This document shows positions 26,524-35,483 of a DNA stretch of 64,000 nt, one piece after another. This DNA comes from FEN-1350 sp964386005 (GTDB taxonomy: Bacteria; Planctomycetota; Phycisphaerae; Sedimentisphaerales; Anaerohalosphaeraceae). A program made the translations under genes and the position numbers. The notes beneath the pieces are model-generated. The model saw only the letters and a list, made by a program, of their open reading frames with translations, was not told the origin of the DNA and did no database searches. The DNA is taken from NCBI GenBank assembly GCA_964386005.1, contig CAYLSB010000019.1, positions 1 through 64,000 of the forward strand, in the 5' to 3' direction. Within the stretch, counting starts at the first letter, position 1. Every line of letters starts with the position of its first letter.

Positions 26524-28434
26524 TTATTGGGGTATTCCCGATGCAACCTTATGGAGAGCGACATCGTCGAACTCGGCCTCGAATCGATAATCTTCGGTCA
26601 GCATCGTCTTTCCGCGGATCCAGACGCTGATCGAGTCGGCCCTGGGTCGGATCGGACGGCTCTGGTAAGGGATAAACTTGCCGTGAACACCGGGCAATGT
26701 TGTCCATTGAATCGATGGAGCCGCTGGATCGCTATCTTGTCCGGTCGGATCAAAACCGATCATGCAGGCATGTTTTTCATCCACCGGCCATGTGCTTCGC
26801 ACTCGCGCTGAAAGTCGATAGGTTTCATTTTTGTTCAGGGCCGAGACCTTCTGGGCGAATCCGCCATCGGCCGGTTTTTTGGTGGAACTTCCGCCGAAGA
26901 TACGGATGACAGGATTGGGATTGTCGGGGCTTTCGGGGACCTGAGCAAATCCTGTGGCCGGTTCGGGAGCAAAACGTTTCCATCCTTGAAGATCGATGGT
27001 ATTGGTTGTGTTTTCTACAGAGCTGACTTTGTTCATGTCGCCATGGGTCACAAGATTTTTGCCTTCGACTTGTTGATCCCAGTGAGCTGGGGAGTTTTCG
27101 TATTCGGTGATTTGCATATCGAGGTCGAAATCCTGGGGCTCGATCCCTTTGCGAAAGGCCCGGCCGGGCTCATATATATCAAGGGAGTGTTTTTTATACG
27201 GATTGAAACCAGGACGGTCGTCGCTGACATCGCCTTTGATATTCACAAATCCGTGCAGAGTGTAGTCATTTTCGATCGACTCGAATTCGGCGGCGTAGGT
27301 TTCGCCGGGAATAAGATCTACCTCGCCGGGAGCAAAGGCAACACCGAACAAGCCCCACGATGCATCGCCGGTGTAATTGCCGTTGCCGATGGCGATTTTC
27401 TCCACGCCGACAACTGGGCCGTCATGGCCGCCTTTGCGAATGCGGACGGCGACGCGCTGCCGCATCAATGACGGCTGTGCCCCGCCGGTGGCGGCATAGA
27501 GGACAACCGAAGCCAGAGATTTTCCCTGGGCCCGCCATGTCTGCGACCAGCGACGATCGAAGCCGGACAACTCGACGAACTTGGCGTGGATGCGTTTGTT
27601 GTAGGGGATGACGAGGCCGTCGCTGTCGGATGCGATGGTCATGCAGAGATGACGATTGAGCCAGCCGGTGTCACCGCGATCGCCTTTGCGAAAAACACTC
27701 GCCAGAGCATTTTCGATCGGCCGCCAGAAGACCTGAAAGCGGCCCTGCGGTGATTGGGCATGGAGATGAACCGCATAGGTTTGGCCGGGAATCGTCGGGA
27801 CCTCGCCGGAGTTCCAGCCCGCCGACCACCAATAATTTTTCGGTCCGCCGCAATCGACATTCAACACAACCGCATCGGTTCCGACCTGCGGCCATGTGTC
27901 GGGAGATCCATCGGTCTTCTTGTGAATCGATAATAGCAAAGTTTGTCCTTGTGGACCGGGACCATCGACGCCATCGGTTGCGAGTTTGAATCCAACCTGC
28001 GTGATGGAAGAACCGCGAGCGATGAACGTCTGGAAATAATCGGAGGCGGGCTTGTCATCCCAGGCGACCAAACTCATATCCCAGTCATCGAAAACACTCG
28101 AAAGAGTCTGATCCACGATATCGCCATCGGCAAGAAATTGATTGGATAAAATCTTTGGACGAACATAACCCGCCGGATCGGTGAAAACAACCGTGTAGCG
28201 CCCTTCGGCACCGGGCAGATATAACCATCCCGCCGGATCGGTCTCCCATGTCCGAAATCCAATCGACTGGGTGTCGGGACCCGCGGTCGCAAAGACATGA
28301 ACCGCCGACAGGGCCTCCATCGAATCACTGCCGGGATACCGCGGAAGGATGTATCTGCCTTTGAAAACAACCTGGGCCGAAACGCAGGAAACACATATCA
28401 CGAACATCATCACCATTGCAGTCCAACGTTTCAT
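26524..28434 (-). CDS. Secreted protein of unknown function
   Basis: 636 residues with a clear signal peptide (MKRWTAMVMMFVICVSCVSAQ). The mature protein is rich in beta-strand and aromatic residues. It holds two related segments, around residues 110-240 and 260-400, each with a TIPGQTYAVHL/LIPGETYAAEF phrase, suggesting two jelly-roll or lectin-like modules. Residues about 455-630 (GKNLVTHGDMNKVSS ... LNKNETYRLSARVRS) look like a third, CBM-like sandwich domain. No catalytic signature was recognised. A ggagg ribosome site stands 4 bases before the ATG. It is divergent from the next secreted-protein gene; both face extracellular polysaccharide or matrix roles by inference only. Confidence 0.65.
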   Translation of the reverse strand: MKRWTAMVMMFVICVSCVSAQVVFKGRYILPRYPGSDSMEALSAVHVFATAGPDTQSIGFRTWETDPAGWLYLPGAEGRYTVVFTDPAGYVRPKILSNQFLADGDIVDQTLSSVFDDWDMSLVAWDDKPASDYFQTFIARGSSITQVGFKLATDGVDGPGPQGQTLLLSIHKKTDGSPDTWPQVGTDAVVLNVDCGGPKNYWWSAGWNSGEVPTIPGQTYAVHLHAQSPQGRFQVFWRPIENALASVFRKGDRGDTGWLNRHLCMTIASDSDGLVIPYNKRIHAKFVELSGFDRRWSQTWRAQGKSLASVVLYAATGGAQPSLMRQRVAVRIRKGGHDGPVVGVEKIAIGNGNYTGDASWGLFGVAFAPGEVDLIPGETYAAEFESIENDYTLHGFVNIKGDVSDDRPGFNPYKKHSLDIYEPGRAFRKGIEPQDFDLDMQITEYENSPAHWDQQVEGKNLVTHGDMNKVSSVENTTNTIDLQGWKRFAPEPATGFAQVPESPDNPNPVIRIFGGSSTKKPADGGFAQKVSALNKNETYRLSARVRSTWPVDEKHACMIGFDPTGQDSDPAAPSIQWTTLPGVHGKFIPYQSRPIRPRADSISVWIRGKTMLTEDYRFEAEFDDVALHKVASGIPQ

Positions 28435-28489
28435 TTGACCTCCGATTATTTTTGATGATCTCGCTTCTTTGGTTTATCCATTTTTCGAT

Positions 28490-28495
28490 TATAAT
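28490..28495 (+). promoter_or_regulatory. Perfect -10 box (TATAAT)
   Basis: tataat at 28490-28495, 57 bases before the ATG at 28553, followed by ag. The -35 region is weak (tttggt with a 16-base spacer). The same box recurs close upstream of other genes in the window. Confidence 0.5.
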
Positions 28496-28552
28496 AGACC
28501 CTATGAGAAAACGCGAGTTATTCGTCGATTGCATTATTTGAGGAGCCGTGCT

Positions 28553-29644
28553 ATGCGATTGTCATACAAAGCGATGCCTCTTTGGATTGCCATCGGATTG
28601 TGTGTGAACCTCCGGGCTGATACTTTACCATCGGTTTCCAAAATGCCGGATGGTTTCGGCATCAGCCGGCGATATCCGCAGGATCGGGGGATCGAAAAAG
28701 ATCCGCAGGTGATCTTCGTGGAAAACTTCGAAGACCGAAGTCTGGACGGATTGAAGAAACGCTGGGAAGAGATATCCAACAAAGATCAGAAGCCGATTTC
28801 CTTCGCCGATGAAGGACCATCGGCCAGCGCCGGAAAGACTTGCCTGCAGATTACCGCGACGCGCGGACACGACACGGGCGGCCATTTGTTTCGCCGATTG
28901 CTGCCCGGATACGATACGGTGTATGTGCGGTTTTATGTCCGCTTCGCCGCCGATCACGGATTCATTCATCATTTTGTCACGCTGAGCGGCATGAAAAATC
29001 CGCCCGCATGGCCGACCGGAGACGCCGGTATCCGCCCGGTCGATCGCTTCAGCAGCGGGATCGAACCCGTCAGCCAGTCGCATCAGTTCCTGTCGCCGCG
29101 ATCGTTCGATCCGCCGGGTATCTGGCATTTCTACACCTACTGGCCGGAGATGCGAACCTGGCAAAACGATTCCGGCATCGGCAATAGCTACTACGGCAAC
29201 AATTTCGAACCGCTTTCGCCGCGGACCATCCCGCGGGAAAAATGGATCTGTGTGGAAATAGCGATGGGTATCAACAGTTCTGTCGATGCGTCCGACGGCT
29301 GGCAGGCCTTCTGGATCGACGGCAAGCCCGTCGAATGGTTTGGCCCCGGTCATCCCAACGGGATTTGGAAGCGAGACAAATGGATTATCCGCGACGACTC
29401 CAAAGCCGCCGGTTTTCCCGGATTTCGCTGGCGGACCGATCCGGCGATCAAGATCAACCGGTTCTGGCTGATGCATTACGTTACCGATAAGGCCTTCGCG
29501 GAAAATGATCGTTATCTCGCCGATCATCCTGACGCCGTGATCAATACCCAGGCCGCCGCCGTTTGGTTCGATGATATCGTCGTCGCCAAGGCCTACGTCG
29601 GCCCGATTCTATCTGAAACGAAACCGGAGGCGGTACGTCCGTGA
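28553..29644 (+). CDS. Secreted protein, possibly a polysaccharide-binding or lyase-like jelly roll
   Basis: 363 residues from ATG 28553, set by aggag 7 bases upstream. A signal peptide (MRLSYKAMPLWIAIGLCVNLRA) is followed by a single beta-rich domain. It opens QVIFVENFEDRSLDGLKKRWEE and contains TVYVRFYVRFAADHGFIHHFVTLSG, then WICVEIAMGINSSVDASDG and GWQAFWIDGKPVEWFG, phrases typical of concanavalin/jelly-roll lectin or polysaccharide-lyase folds. No definite active site is assigned. The TGA overlaps the GTG of the next gene by 4 bp, so the two are translationally coupled, an unexpected pairing for an exported protein and a cytoplasmic reductase. Confidence 0.65.
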   Translation: MRLSYKAMPLWIAIGLCVNLRADTLPSVSKMPDGFGISRRYPQDRGIEKDPQVIFVENFEDRSLDGLKKRWEEISNKDQKPISFADEGPSASAGKTCLQITATRGHDTGGHLFRRLLPGYDTVYVRFYVRFAADHGFIHHFVTLSGMKNPPAWPTGDAGIRPVDRFSSGIEPVSQSHQFLSPRSFDPPGIWHFYTYWPEMRTWQNDSGIGNSYYGNNFEPLSPRTIPREKWICVEIAMGINSSVDASDGWQAFWIDGKPVEWFGPGHPNGIWKRDKWIIRDDSKAAGFPGFRWRTDPAIKINRFWLMHYVTDKAFAENDRYLADHPDAVINTQAAAVWFDDIVVAKAYVGPILSETKPEAVRP

Positions 29645-30636
29645 GCGACAGGTACCAGGTCATGGTTTACGGCGGCGGCGCCGTCGGACTCGGTATTGCC
29701 AGTTGTCTCTTGAAGTCGGGTGTGGACACGACGGTCCTGGCACGGCCGTCCACGGCGGCGAAATTGAAATCATCCGGGCTCGTTCGCAGGGGAATCTTCG
29801 GCGAATTTGTCGCATCGCCAAAATCATTTGAGGTCGCCGCATCACCGGATGAAGTGTCGGGAAAATCCTTCGACAGGATTCTGGTCTGCACCAAATCCTT
29901 CGATTCGGCAAGTGCCGCCCGCGATCTGGCCGCTCATCCGCACTTGTTCCGCGGTAAAACCGCGATTGTTCTTTTCCAAAACGGCTGGGGAAACGCCGAG
30001 GCCTTCGTCGAGCATTTCGACAAACGAATCATCTTCAATGCCCGCGTGATTACCGGTTTCATTCGGTCTCACGAAAACGAAGTCACCATCACCGTCCATG
30101 CTGATGCGATCCATATCGGCAGTTTGTTTGGATATGATGCTTCGATTCTCGAACCGCTATGCCGGGCGATCCGCGACGGCGGAATCCCGACGAAGCTGAC
30201 CGACAGCATCGAAAAGGACCTCTGGGCCAAAATGCTCTACAACTGCGCTTTGAATCCCCTCGGAGCAATTCTTGATGTTCCGTATGGAAAACTGGCCGAA
30301 TCACGGCATAGCCGCGCGATCATGAACGTTATTATGAACGAGACTTTCATGGTGATGACCGGAAGCGGATTCCATACGCACTGGAGCGGTCCGGATGGTT
30401 TTCGGAAGATCTTCTACGAACGGCTTGTTCCGGACACCGCTCTCCATCGATCCTCCACCCTGCAGGATCTTCGCGCGGGAAGGCGAACCGAGATCGACGC
30501 CCTCACCGGCGCCGTATTGAAATTGGCGGAGCAACACGGGCTTGACGTTCCCCACAGCCGAATCCTTTACGATATGATCCGTTTCATCGAAGCCGCGTCT
30601 TCCCATTCCGGTCCAACTCTTCAGCGCAAAAAATGA
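29641..30636 (+). CDS. panE: Ketopantoate reductase family (ApbA/PanE) oxidoreductase
   Basis: 331 residues starting at GTG 29641, whose GTGA overlap with the upstream stop fixes it. The N-terminal Rossmann motif is VYGGGAVGLGIASCLL, and LVCTKSFDSASAA matches the KPR vKs.d segment. The catalytic Lys region is SIEKDLWAKMLYNCALNPLGAIL, and the C-terminal domain has SSTLQDLRAGRRTEIDALTGAV and LAEQHGLDVPHSRILYDMI. The family reduces ketopantoate to pantoate with NADPH in coenzyme A synthesis, but many paralogues use other 2-keto acids. With no other pantothenate gene nearby, the exact substrate is unsure. Confidence 0.85.
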   Translation: MSDRYQVMVYGGGAVGLGIASCLLKSGVDTTVLARPSTAAKLKSSGLVRRGIFGEFVASPKSFEVAASPDEVSGKSFDRILVCTKSFDSASAARDLAAHPHLFRGKTAIVLFQNGWGNAEAFVEHFDKRIIFNARVITGFIRSHENEVTITVHADAIHIGSLFGYDASILEPLCRAIRDGGIPTKLTDSIEKDLWAKMLYNCALNPLGAILDVPYGKLAESRHSRAIMNVIMNETFMVMTGSGFHTHWSGPDGFRKIFYERLVPDTALHRSSTLQDLRAGRRTEIDALTGAVLKLAEQHGLDVPHSRILYDMIRFIEAASSHSGPTLQRKK

Positions 30637-30663
30637 CCGCCGATCGATAGCGGCGATCGGCGG
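30637..30663. terminator. Hairpin between convergent genes
   Basis: A perfect 10-base stem (ccgccgatcg 30637-30646, cgatcggcgg 30654-30663) around atagcgg starts right after the panE-family stop. The symmetric stem without a T run could stop or pause transcription from both sides. Confidence 0.6.
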
Positions 30664-30691
30664 CCAACCACATATCCCGATACGACAATGT

Positions 30692-31657
30692 TTATTGTGA
30701 TCGACGCACGGCGTCCCTATCCTGGATCTGCGTGCCGTCGCGTGCCTGTTCCTGTTTAACGGCCGGTTGCGGCTGGATCGTCGTATCCGGCGACAGTTCC
30801 GGCTTGAGACCCAGTAAGTGTCTCAGGATCACATTCAGATACTTGCTGTTCAATCGAACATAAGCCAGGATATTGTTCTGTTTGGTTGCGGATTCCCGGA
30901 ACTGTCCTTTGATCTGTTCCATGAATTCCGCAAGCAGGATTCGCTGGTCTTCCAGAGTGGGCCCCGTAACAGGAACGGGCCGGACCTTGCGGTGCCCGAT
31001 CCGGAGGATCTTCTGTGCCTGAGCGGTCTTGGCCCCGTTGAGGGAATCTACCACGCAATCCAACAGATATTCTCCCGGCCAGGGAATAAACCATCGCCCG
31101 GAAATATCCACAGGAGCTCCCGGCTCGACCGACGCATCGAGCGGTTGCGGATCAATATCCGTCAATGCCGTCAATAGTATATTGATCGTTGAAATGATCC
31201 GGGTACTGTGCGGGGGGATAACCGGGGATCCGAAAAGCGGAAGTTTGTACTCCCGCCGAATGACGGCCTCAAGATCCGCATCGCCGGTCGCCGTAAGAAC
31301 CGGCCGATTCAAAGGAATCAACCGGGCCACGCCGATGATTATCGGGCGTACTTCGGGGCGCACTACCGCATACACCGGTCCGTCATCCACTTGAGCGGGA
31401 AAGAATCGTCCCAGATCAGCATCGGTCGGATCTTCGAAGTCGATCCAATCCGAAACGATCCTGAGTTCCTGGTCGCTCTCGTTCAGAAGTTCGACGGTGA
31501 TCCTCAGAACATCCCGATCTACATAAAAAGTTCGGGTTGTCCGAACATCAATCCGGAAATCCACAGGCCTGACTACAACCGATCCGCTGTATTGGGCCAT
31601 CAGAGGTGAACAAACCAAAAAAAGAATCAGCCCCATTTTGAAAAAACGAGATTTCAT
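30692..31657 (-). CDS. Exported protein of unknown function
   Basis: 321 residues from ATG 31657 (MKSRFFKMGLILFLVCSPLMAQ), a signal peptide; a longer opening to 31711 only adds residues that would precede the signal. The mature part is beta-rich, with a segment like VLRITVELLNESDQELRIVSDWI that resembles Ig-like fold proteins. It ends in a helical region (AEFMEQIKGQFRESATKQN) and a polar Gln-rich tail. No family recognised. Convergent with the panE-family gene. Confidence 0.6.
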   Translation of the reverse strand: MKSRFFKMGLILFLVCSPLMAQYSGSVVVRPVDFRIDVRTTRTFYVDRDVLRITVELLNESDQELRIVSDWIDFEDPTDADLGRFFPAQVDDGPVYAVVRPEVRPIIIGVARLIPLNRPVLTATGDADLEAVIRREYKLPLFGSPVIPPHSTRIISTINILLTALTDIDPQPLDASVEPGAPVDISGRWFIPWPGEYLLDCVVDSLNGAKTAQAQKILRIGHRKVRPVPVTGPTLEDQRILLAEFMEQIKGQFRESATKQNNILAYVRLNSKYLNVILRHLLGLKPELSPDTTIQPQPAVKQEQARDGTQIQDRDAVRRSQ

Positions 31658-31850
31658 ATCCTTGCCTCTCAATGCTAAATTATTGGAAACAAATGATTTA
31701 TGTGTTTTCATCCAACATCCCTATGCACAACGGGTTTTCTCTATATCGATTGTGACGCTACCCTTTGATTCGTTAACGATAAACCACTTATACTCTTCGA
31801 TCTTTTTCCCTTCTGCCATAAAATAAATGGCCTGATCGCGATTTTTTGTC

Positions 31851-32522
31851 CTATAAATCCGGCACGGTTTCCGGAACCAGTTGCCCTGAATTGCTGATCT
31901 TGAACACATAAATCAGCCCCGGTTTGAGCTTTCGATAGACCACATTGCCGAAAATCGCGGTGATTCCGGCTTGTTGCAGCCGTAAAGGGTCATTGCTCAA
32001 CGCCCAGATCTCATCCCAGAACAGTTTTCTGTCTTTGACAGACAACTTGGCACAAAGTTCCTCGTATCGTTTCGGCTCTTGTCCGGGCGTTTCGATTGAA
32101 GCTCCCTCTTCCGGCCGTACCGTTTCTCCATAAACCCGGCGCCACAGATACATTGCCCGCTCTTTTCCATCGATCACGGACTGAGGCGAAAACTTGACGA
32201 TTAGCGCGTCGAAATGAACGATATCGCCCTCGATCTCGAACTCCTTTTCCAATACGCGCCGGGAAGGGTCCCCCCGATGCGTTTCAACAAACAACAGACG
32301 GGTAATCATTTTTCCGTCCCGCGGCTCCTGCGAGAGAACCTTGGCATAGCCGATCTGGCTTTCCTCCGAAAGGTTTTGAATGGCGGCGCGGAGATGATGA
32401 TTCTCCTTGACGAGTTGCTCGATTGTTTGATTGGCAAACCATGCCCTCCACCCCAGAAACCCGAGTACAACTCCGCCGCCAAGCACAAACAACCGGATCA
32501 GTCCGGAAATTCCCTTGCCCAT
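31851..32522 (-). CDS. Single-pass membrane protein with coiled coil
   Basis: 223 residues. An N-terminal membrane anchor (LIRLFVLGGGVVLGFLGWRAW) is followed at once by a short coiled coil (TIEQLVKENHHLRAAIQNLSEE), then a compact mixed domain (KVLSQEPRDGKMITRLLFVETH ... YRKLKPGLIYVFKIS) expected on the outer side of the membrane. The ribosome site aagga is well placed. Function unknown. A 193-bp spacer separates it from the exported protein downstream. Confidence 0.65.
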   Translation of the reverse strand: MGKGISGLIRLFVLGGGVVLGFLGWRAWFANQTIEQLVKENHHLRAAIQNLSEESQIGYAKVLSQEPRDGKMITRLLFVETHRGDPSRRVLEKEFEIEGDIVHFDALIVKFSPQSVIDGKERAMYLWRRVYGETVRPEEGASIETPGQEPKRYEELCAKLSVKDRKLFWDEIWALSNDPLRLQQAGITAIFGNVVYRKLKPGLIYVFKISNSGQLVPETVPDL

Positions 32523-32631
32523 TTCGGTCCTTTAGTGAAATCGAAGTGCATTATACCCTCACCGTCCTTTCCGGTGAAACAAATTCAAACATCGATCGTC
32601 CATGGATACCCATTTGAAAGGCAATCGTTTC

Positions 32632-32659
32632 TTGTTATTCCAGGCAACCTGAGTACAAT
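32632..32659 (+). promoter_or_regulatory. Candidate promoter for the esterase gene
   Basis: ttgtta (32632-32637), 16-base spacer, tacaat (32654-32659), about 65 bases before the ATG at 32725. Four of six and five of six matches to consensus. Confidence 0.45.
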
Positions 32660-32724
32660 AGTAAAGTCGTCATCCGAATCCGAATTTCATTACGAATCAT
32701 GAAAAATAGTGGAGGTAGTGTAGT

Positions 32725-33672
32725 ATGGAAACGGCTCATCGGGGGGTATTATGGATACGTTGGACAATCATTTTGATGTCTTCCGTGGGATGGGCGGCGA
32801 AATCGGATGAATCCAAATCCACTGCCCCGGCCGTTCAGCCGAAAAGCTCACCCGGCGATATTAAACTTCTCCGAAATATCGAGTATGTTCCCGACGGCCA
32901 TGAACGACAGAAATTGGATATCTATTTTCCCGCCAAATCCCCGGATAAGCCCCTGCCTTTGATTGTCTGGGTCCACGGGGGCGCATGGAAGGCCGGAAGT
33001 AAAGACAACTGCCCGGCGATGAAATTCGTCCGGATGGATTTTGTCGTCGCCAGTATCAATTATCGACTCAGTCAGCACGCCATCTTCCCCGCCCCAATCG
33101 AGGATTGCAAGTCGGCCATCCGTTTCCTGAGGGCGAATGCCAAACAGTACTCCATTGATCCCGCCCGGATCGGTGTATGGGGCGCCTCGGCCGGAGGCCA
33201 TCTGGTTGCCATGCTGGGCACCACCGGGGATGATAAATCTTTCGACAAAGGCCGCTATCTCGATCAATCCAGCGCCGTTCAGGCCGTCTGCGATTTCTTC
33301 GGCCCGACTGATTTTACCCGGATGAGCGCGTTTCCCAGTACGATGGATCACGATGCTGCCGATTCTCCGGAGGCACAACTCGTCGGCGGTCCGGTGCAGG
33401 AAAAAAAAGAGGCGTGCAAAAAGGCCAATCCGATTGCCTACGTTACACGCAAGGACCCGCCGTTTCTGATCGTTCACGGCGATAAAGATCCGCTGGTTCC
33501 TCTCAATCAAAGCCAGTTATTGTACGATGCCCTCACGGCCGCAAAAGTCCCCGCGACATTTCACATCGTCAAGGGAGGAGGTCACGGATTCAACGATCCC
33601 GAGGTGGATAAAATGGTCGAGGAATTTTTCCGCAAACACCTTCGTCCTGAAAATCCGCCGCCCGCAAAATGA
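32725..33672 (+). CDS. Exported alpha/beta hydrolase (BD-FAE/carboxylesterase-like)
   Basis: 315 residues. The N-terminus looks like a signal peptide (IRWTIILMSSVGWAA). The alpha/beta fold shows the oxyanion HGGAWKAGS, the nucleophile elbow GVWGASAGGH (Ser), the acid in IVHGDKDPLVPL (Asp) and the base in VKGGGHGF (His). All triad residues are present. The family hydrolyses ester bonds, often acetyl or feruloyl decorations of plant or algal polysaccharides. A ggagg ribosome site is 9 bases before the ATG. Confidence 0.85.
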   Translation: METAHRGVLWIRWTIILMSSVGWAAKSDESKSTAPAVQPKSSPGDIKLLRNIEYVPDGHERQKLDIYFPAKSPDKPLPLIVWVHGGAWKAGSKDNCPAMKFVRMDFVVASINYRLSQHAIFPAPIEDCKSAIRFLRANAKQYSIDPARIGVWGASAGGHLVAMLGTTGDDKSFDKGRYLDQSSAVQAVCDFFGPTDFTRMSAFPSTMDHDAADSPEAQLVGGPVQEKKEACKKANPIAYVTRKDPPFLIVHGDKDPLVPLNQSQLLYDALTAAKVPATFHIVKGGGHGFNDPEVDKMVEEFFRKHLRPENPPPAK

Positions 33673-33736
33673 CAGGTGTCTGTCCTTGCGGATTATCTTG
33701 ACAATGAATGAAACAGAAATCCGTTAGCGCCGGATT

Positions 33737-35056
33737 TTACTCCTGCCACAGCCATTCTTCGGCGAATCGCGCCAAGTCGGCCAGATTGATCCGGTTGTTA
33801 TTATCCAGATCGGCCCGGCGCCGATGTTCCATGATGATGATCGCATCGCCTCCGGCCACGCCATCTTTGTCGCCATCGATGGCCGCGCCGCTGGATCCAA
33901 TGACGGTATCGGCAATCGTAATGGCATATCGATTGTGAAGCAGGCGGGCTTTCCAGAGGATCGACATGATTGCCGTGCCGTCGCCCTCGACGGAAAATTC
34001 CACGTCGCCGCCATTCTCATCGACAATATTTACGTCATCCGCGGAAAACGAAATCGGCTCGCTCCACAGGATTCGCAATCGATCCACACCGCCGGGGCCC
34101 GTGTGAACGTCGTCGTCCATCGTTTTGGGTTCCAGCATTTCGATCACCGGACCGGGAATACATGGTCCCTTGAAACGAACACTCATTCCCGCGGCCGCCG
34201 CCTCGCAGGCGTTTCCATAGGTGTTTCCATCGCAGCCGCATACCGGATCCCACAGAGCCGGACAACCCGTCGGGCGGACTTCACACACGCCTTCGTTATC
34301 CTCACAGGTCTCAAACCGGCAGTAATTGCCCAGTCCGCACTCCTCATTGGATGTACAGACGGTCGGTTTACAGGGTCCTTCATAATCCACGCTGACACCC
34401 GCCATCGCCGCTTCGCAGGCATTGCCGTAGGTTACGCCGTCGCATCCGCAGACCGGATCCCATACGTCGGGACAAGCCGTCGGCCGCTCACGACACATTC
34501 CTTCCGCATCTCCGCACTGGGCGAAATCGCAGTAATTTTTGAGTCCACACTCATCGTTTGACGTGCAAACATCCTTCAGACATGCACCGGAATAATCCAC
34601 GCTGATACCGGCCATGGCCGCAAAACAGGAATTCGAATAGGTTACTCCGTTACAGCCGCACACCGGATCCCACACGTCTGGACATGCCGCAGGTCGTTCA
34701 CGACAAACTCCCCGAATGGCTCCGCACACTTCATAAAAACAATAGTTGCCGGCCCCACAGGTTAAATTACTTCCGCAACCTTTGCATATTCCGTCGTAGG
34801 CGATATTCACCCCCGCCATACTCGCAAAACAGCCATTGGAATAGGTTATTCCATCGCAGCCGCACACCGGATCGAGCACGTCAATGCAAGCAGTGGGGCG
34901 TTTTGTACATTCTCCCTTGCCCTCACAATCGCCTGCGGCTTTGGCGCAATAGTGTCCCGCGCCGCAGTCCATATTCCCATCGCACTCAATCGCCCAACCT
35001 ATCGAAGATATTCCCGCTACCGCCAAAATCCCCATAAGGATCTGTGTCGTCTTCAT
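33737..35056 (-). CDS. Secreted protein with four Kazal-like repeats and a dockerin-like C-terminus
   Basis: 439 residues from ATG 35056, supported by aaggag 8 bases upstream. After a signal peptide (MKTTQILMGILAVAGISSIGWA) come four Cys-rich units. Each has an entry half (C-G-x-G-x-Y-C) and a Kazal-type half built on DPVCGCDGVTYGNACEAAMAG, at roughly residues 24-95, 95-160, 160-230 and 230-295. A beta-rich domain (MLEPKTMDDDVHTGPGG..., about 300-410) is followed by a dockerin-like end, ADLDNNNRINLADLARFAEEWL. Kazal domains in animals inhibit serine proteases; in bacteria their role is mostly unproven. A defensive or matrix role outside the cell is inferred. Confidence 0.85.
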   Translation of the reverse strand: MKTTQILMGILAVAGISSIGWAIECDGNMDCGAGHYCAKAAGDCEGKGECTKRPTACIDVLDPVCGCDGITYSNGCFASMAGVNIAYDGICKGCGSNLTCGAGNYCFYEVCGAIRGVCRERPAACPDVWDPVCGCNGVTYSNSCFAAMAGISVDYSGACLKDVCTSNDECGLKNYCDFAQCGDAEGMCRERPTACPDVWDPVCGCDGVTYGNACEAAMAGVSVDYEGPCKPTVCTSNEECGLGNYCRFETCEDNEGVCEVRPTGCPALWDPVCGCDGNTYGNACEAAAAGMSVRFKGPCIPGPVIEMLEPKTMDDDVHTGPGGVDRLRILWSEPISFSADDVNIVDENGGDVEFSVEGDGTAIMSILWKARLLHNRYAITIADTVIGSSGAAIDGDKDGVAGGDAIIIMEHRRRADLDNNNRINLADLARFAEEWLWQE

Positions 35057-35204
35057 AACCGTTTCTCCTTTCGACTCTGACCCCGACACCATTCCACTCA
35101 TCCGTCAGTTCCATGATATCCGTTTCCGTTGGTTCGATGCAATACCCTAAACCGGAAATAATCACATTTATTATCCTGCCGGACATGAATATATTTATCT
35201 ATAG

Positions 35205-35474
35205 CTATGCAGGAATATCCGGATTATCGCGGAAGAATTGTTCCCTCGTGCGGCAAAGTGAGCCGAAGACCAGCAGTAAAGCGACATTCAACAAAATTGC
35301 ACCGACTATCGAACCAAACGTCGTCAGAAGATATCCCACTTCCCAGAAACCATCCTGGCTCCTCAATAACCTTGGGAAATACTGAAGCAGATAATAACCA
35401 TGAGTGCAAATACTGATGATCAGATTGGCGATGACCAGGATAATCCCGACTTGTGCGGCGCTGCGAACTTTCAT
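35205..35474 (-). CDS. Small membrane protein
   Basis: 89 residues with two hydrophobic helices, AAQVGIILVIANLIISICTHG and TTFGSIVGAILLNVALLLVFGSL, and charged ends. The perfect taggagg ribosome site before the ATG argues that it is real. It begins 9 bp after the stop of the upstream exported-protein gene, so the two are co-transcribed. No family recognised. Confidence 0.7.
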   Translation of the reverse strand: MKVRSAAQVGIILVIANLIISICTHGYYLLQYFPRLLRSQDGFWEVGYLLTTFGSIVGAILLNVALLLVFGSLCRTREQFFRDNPDIPA

Positions 35475-35483
35475 GTTAACCTC

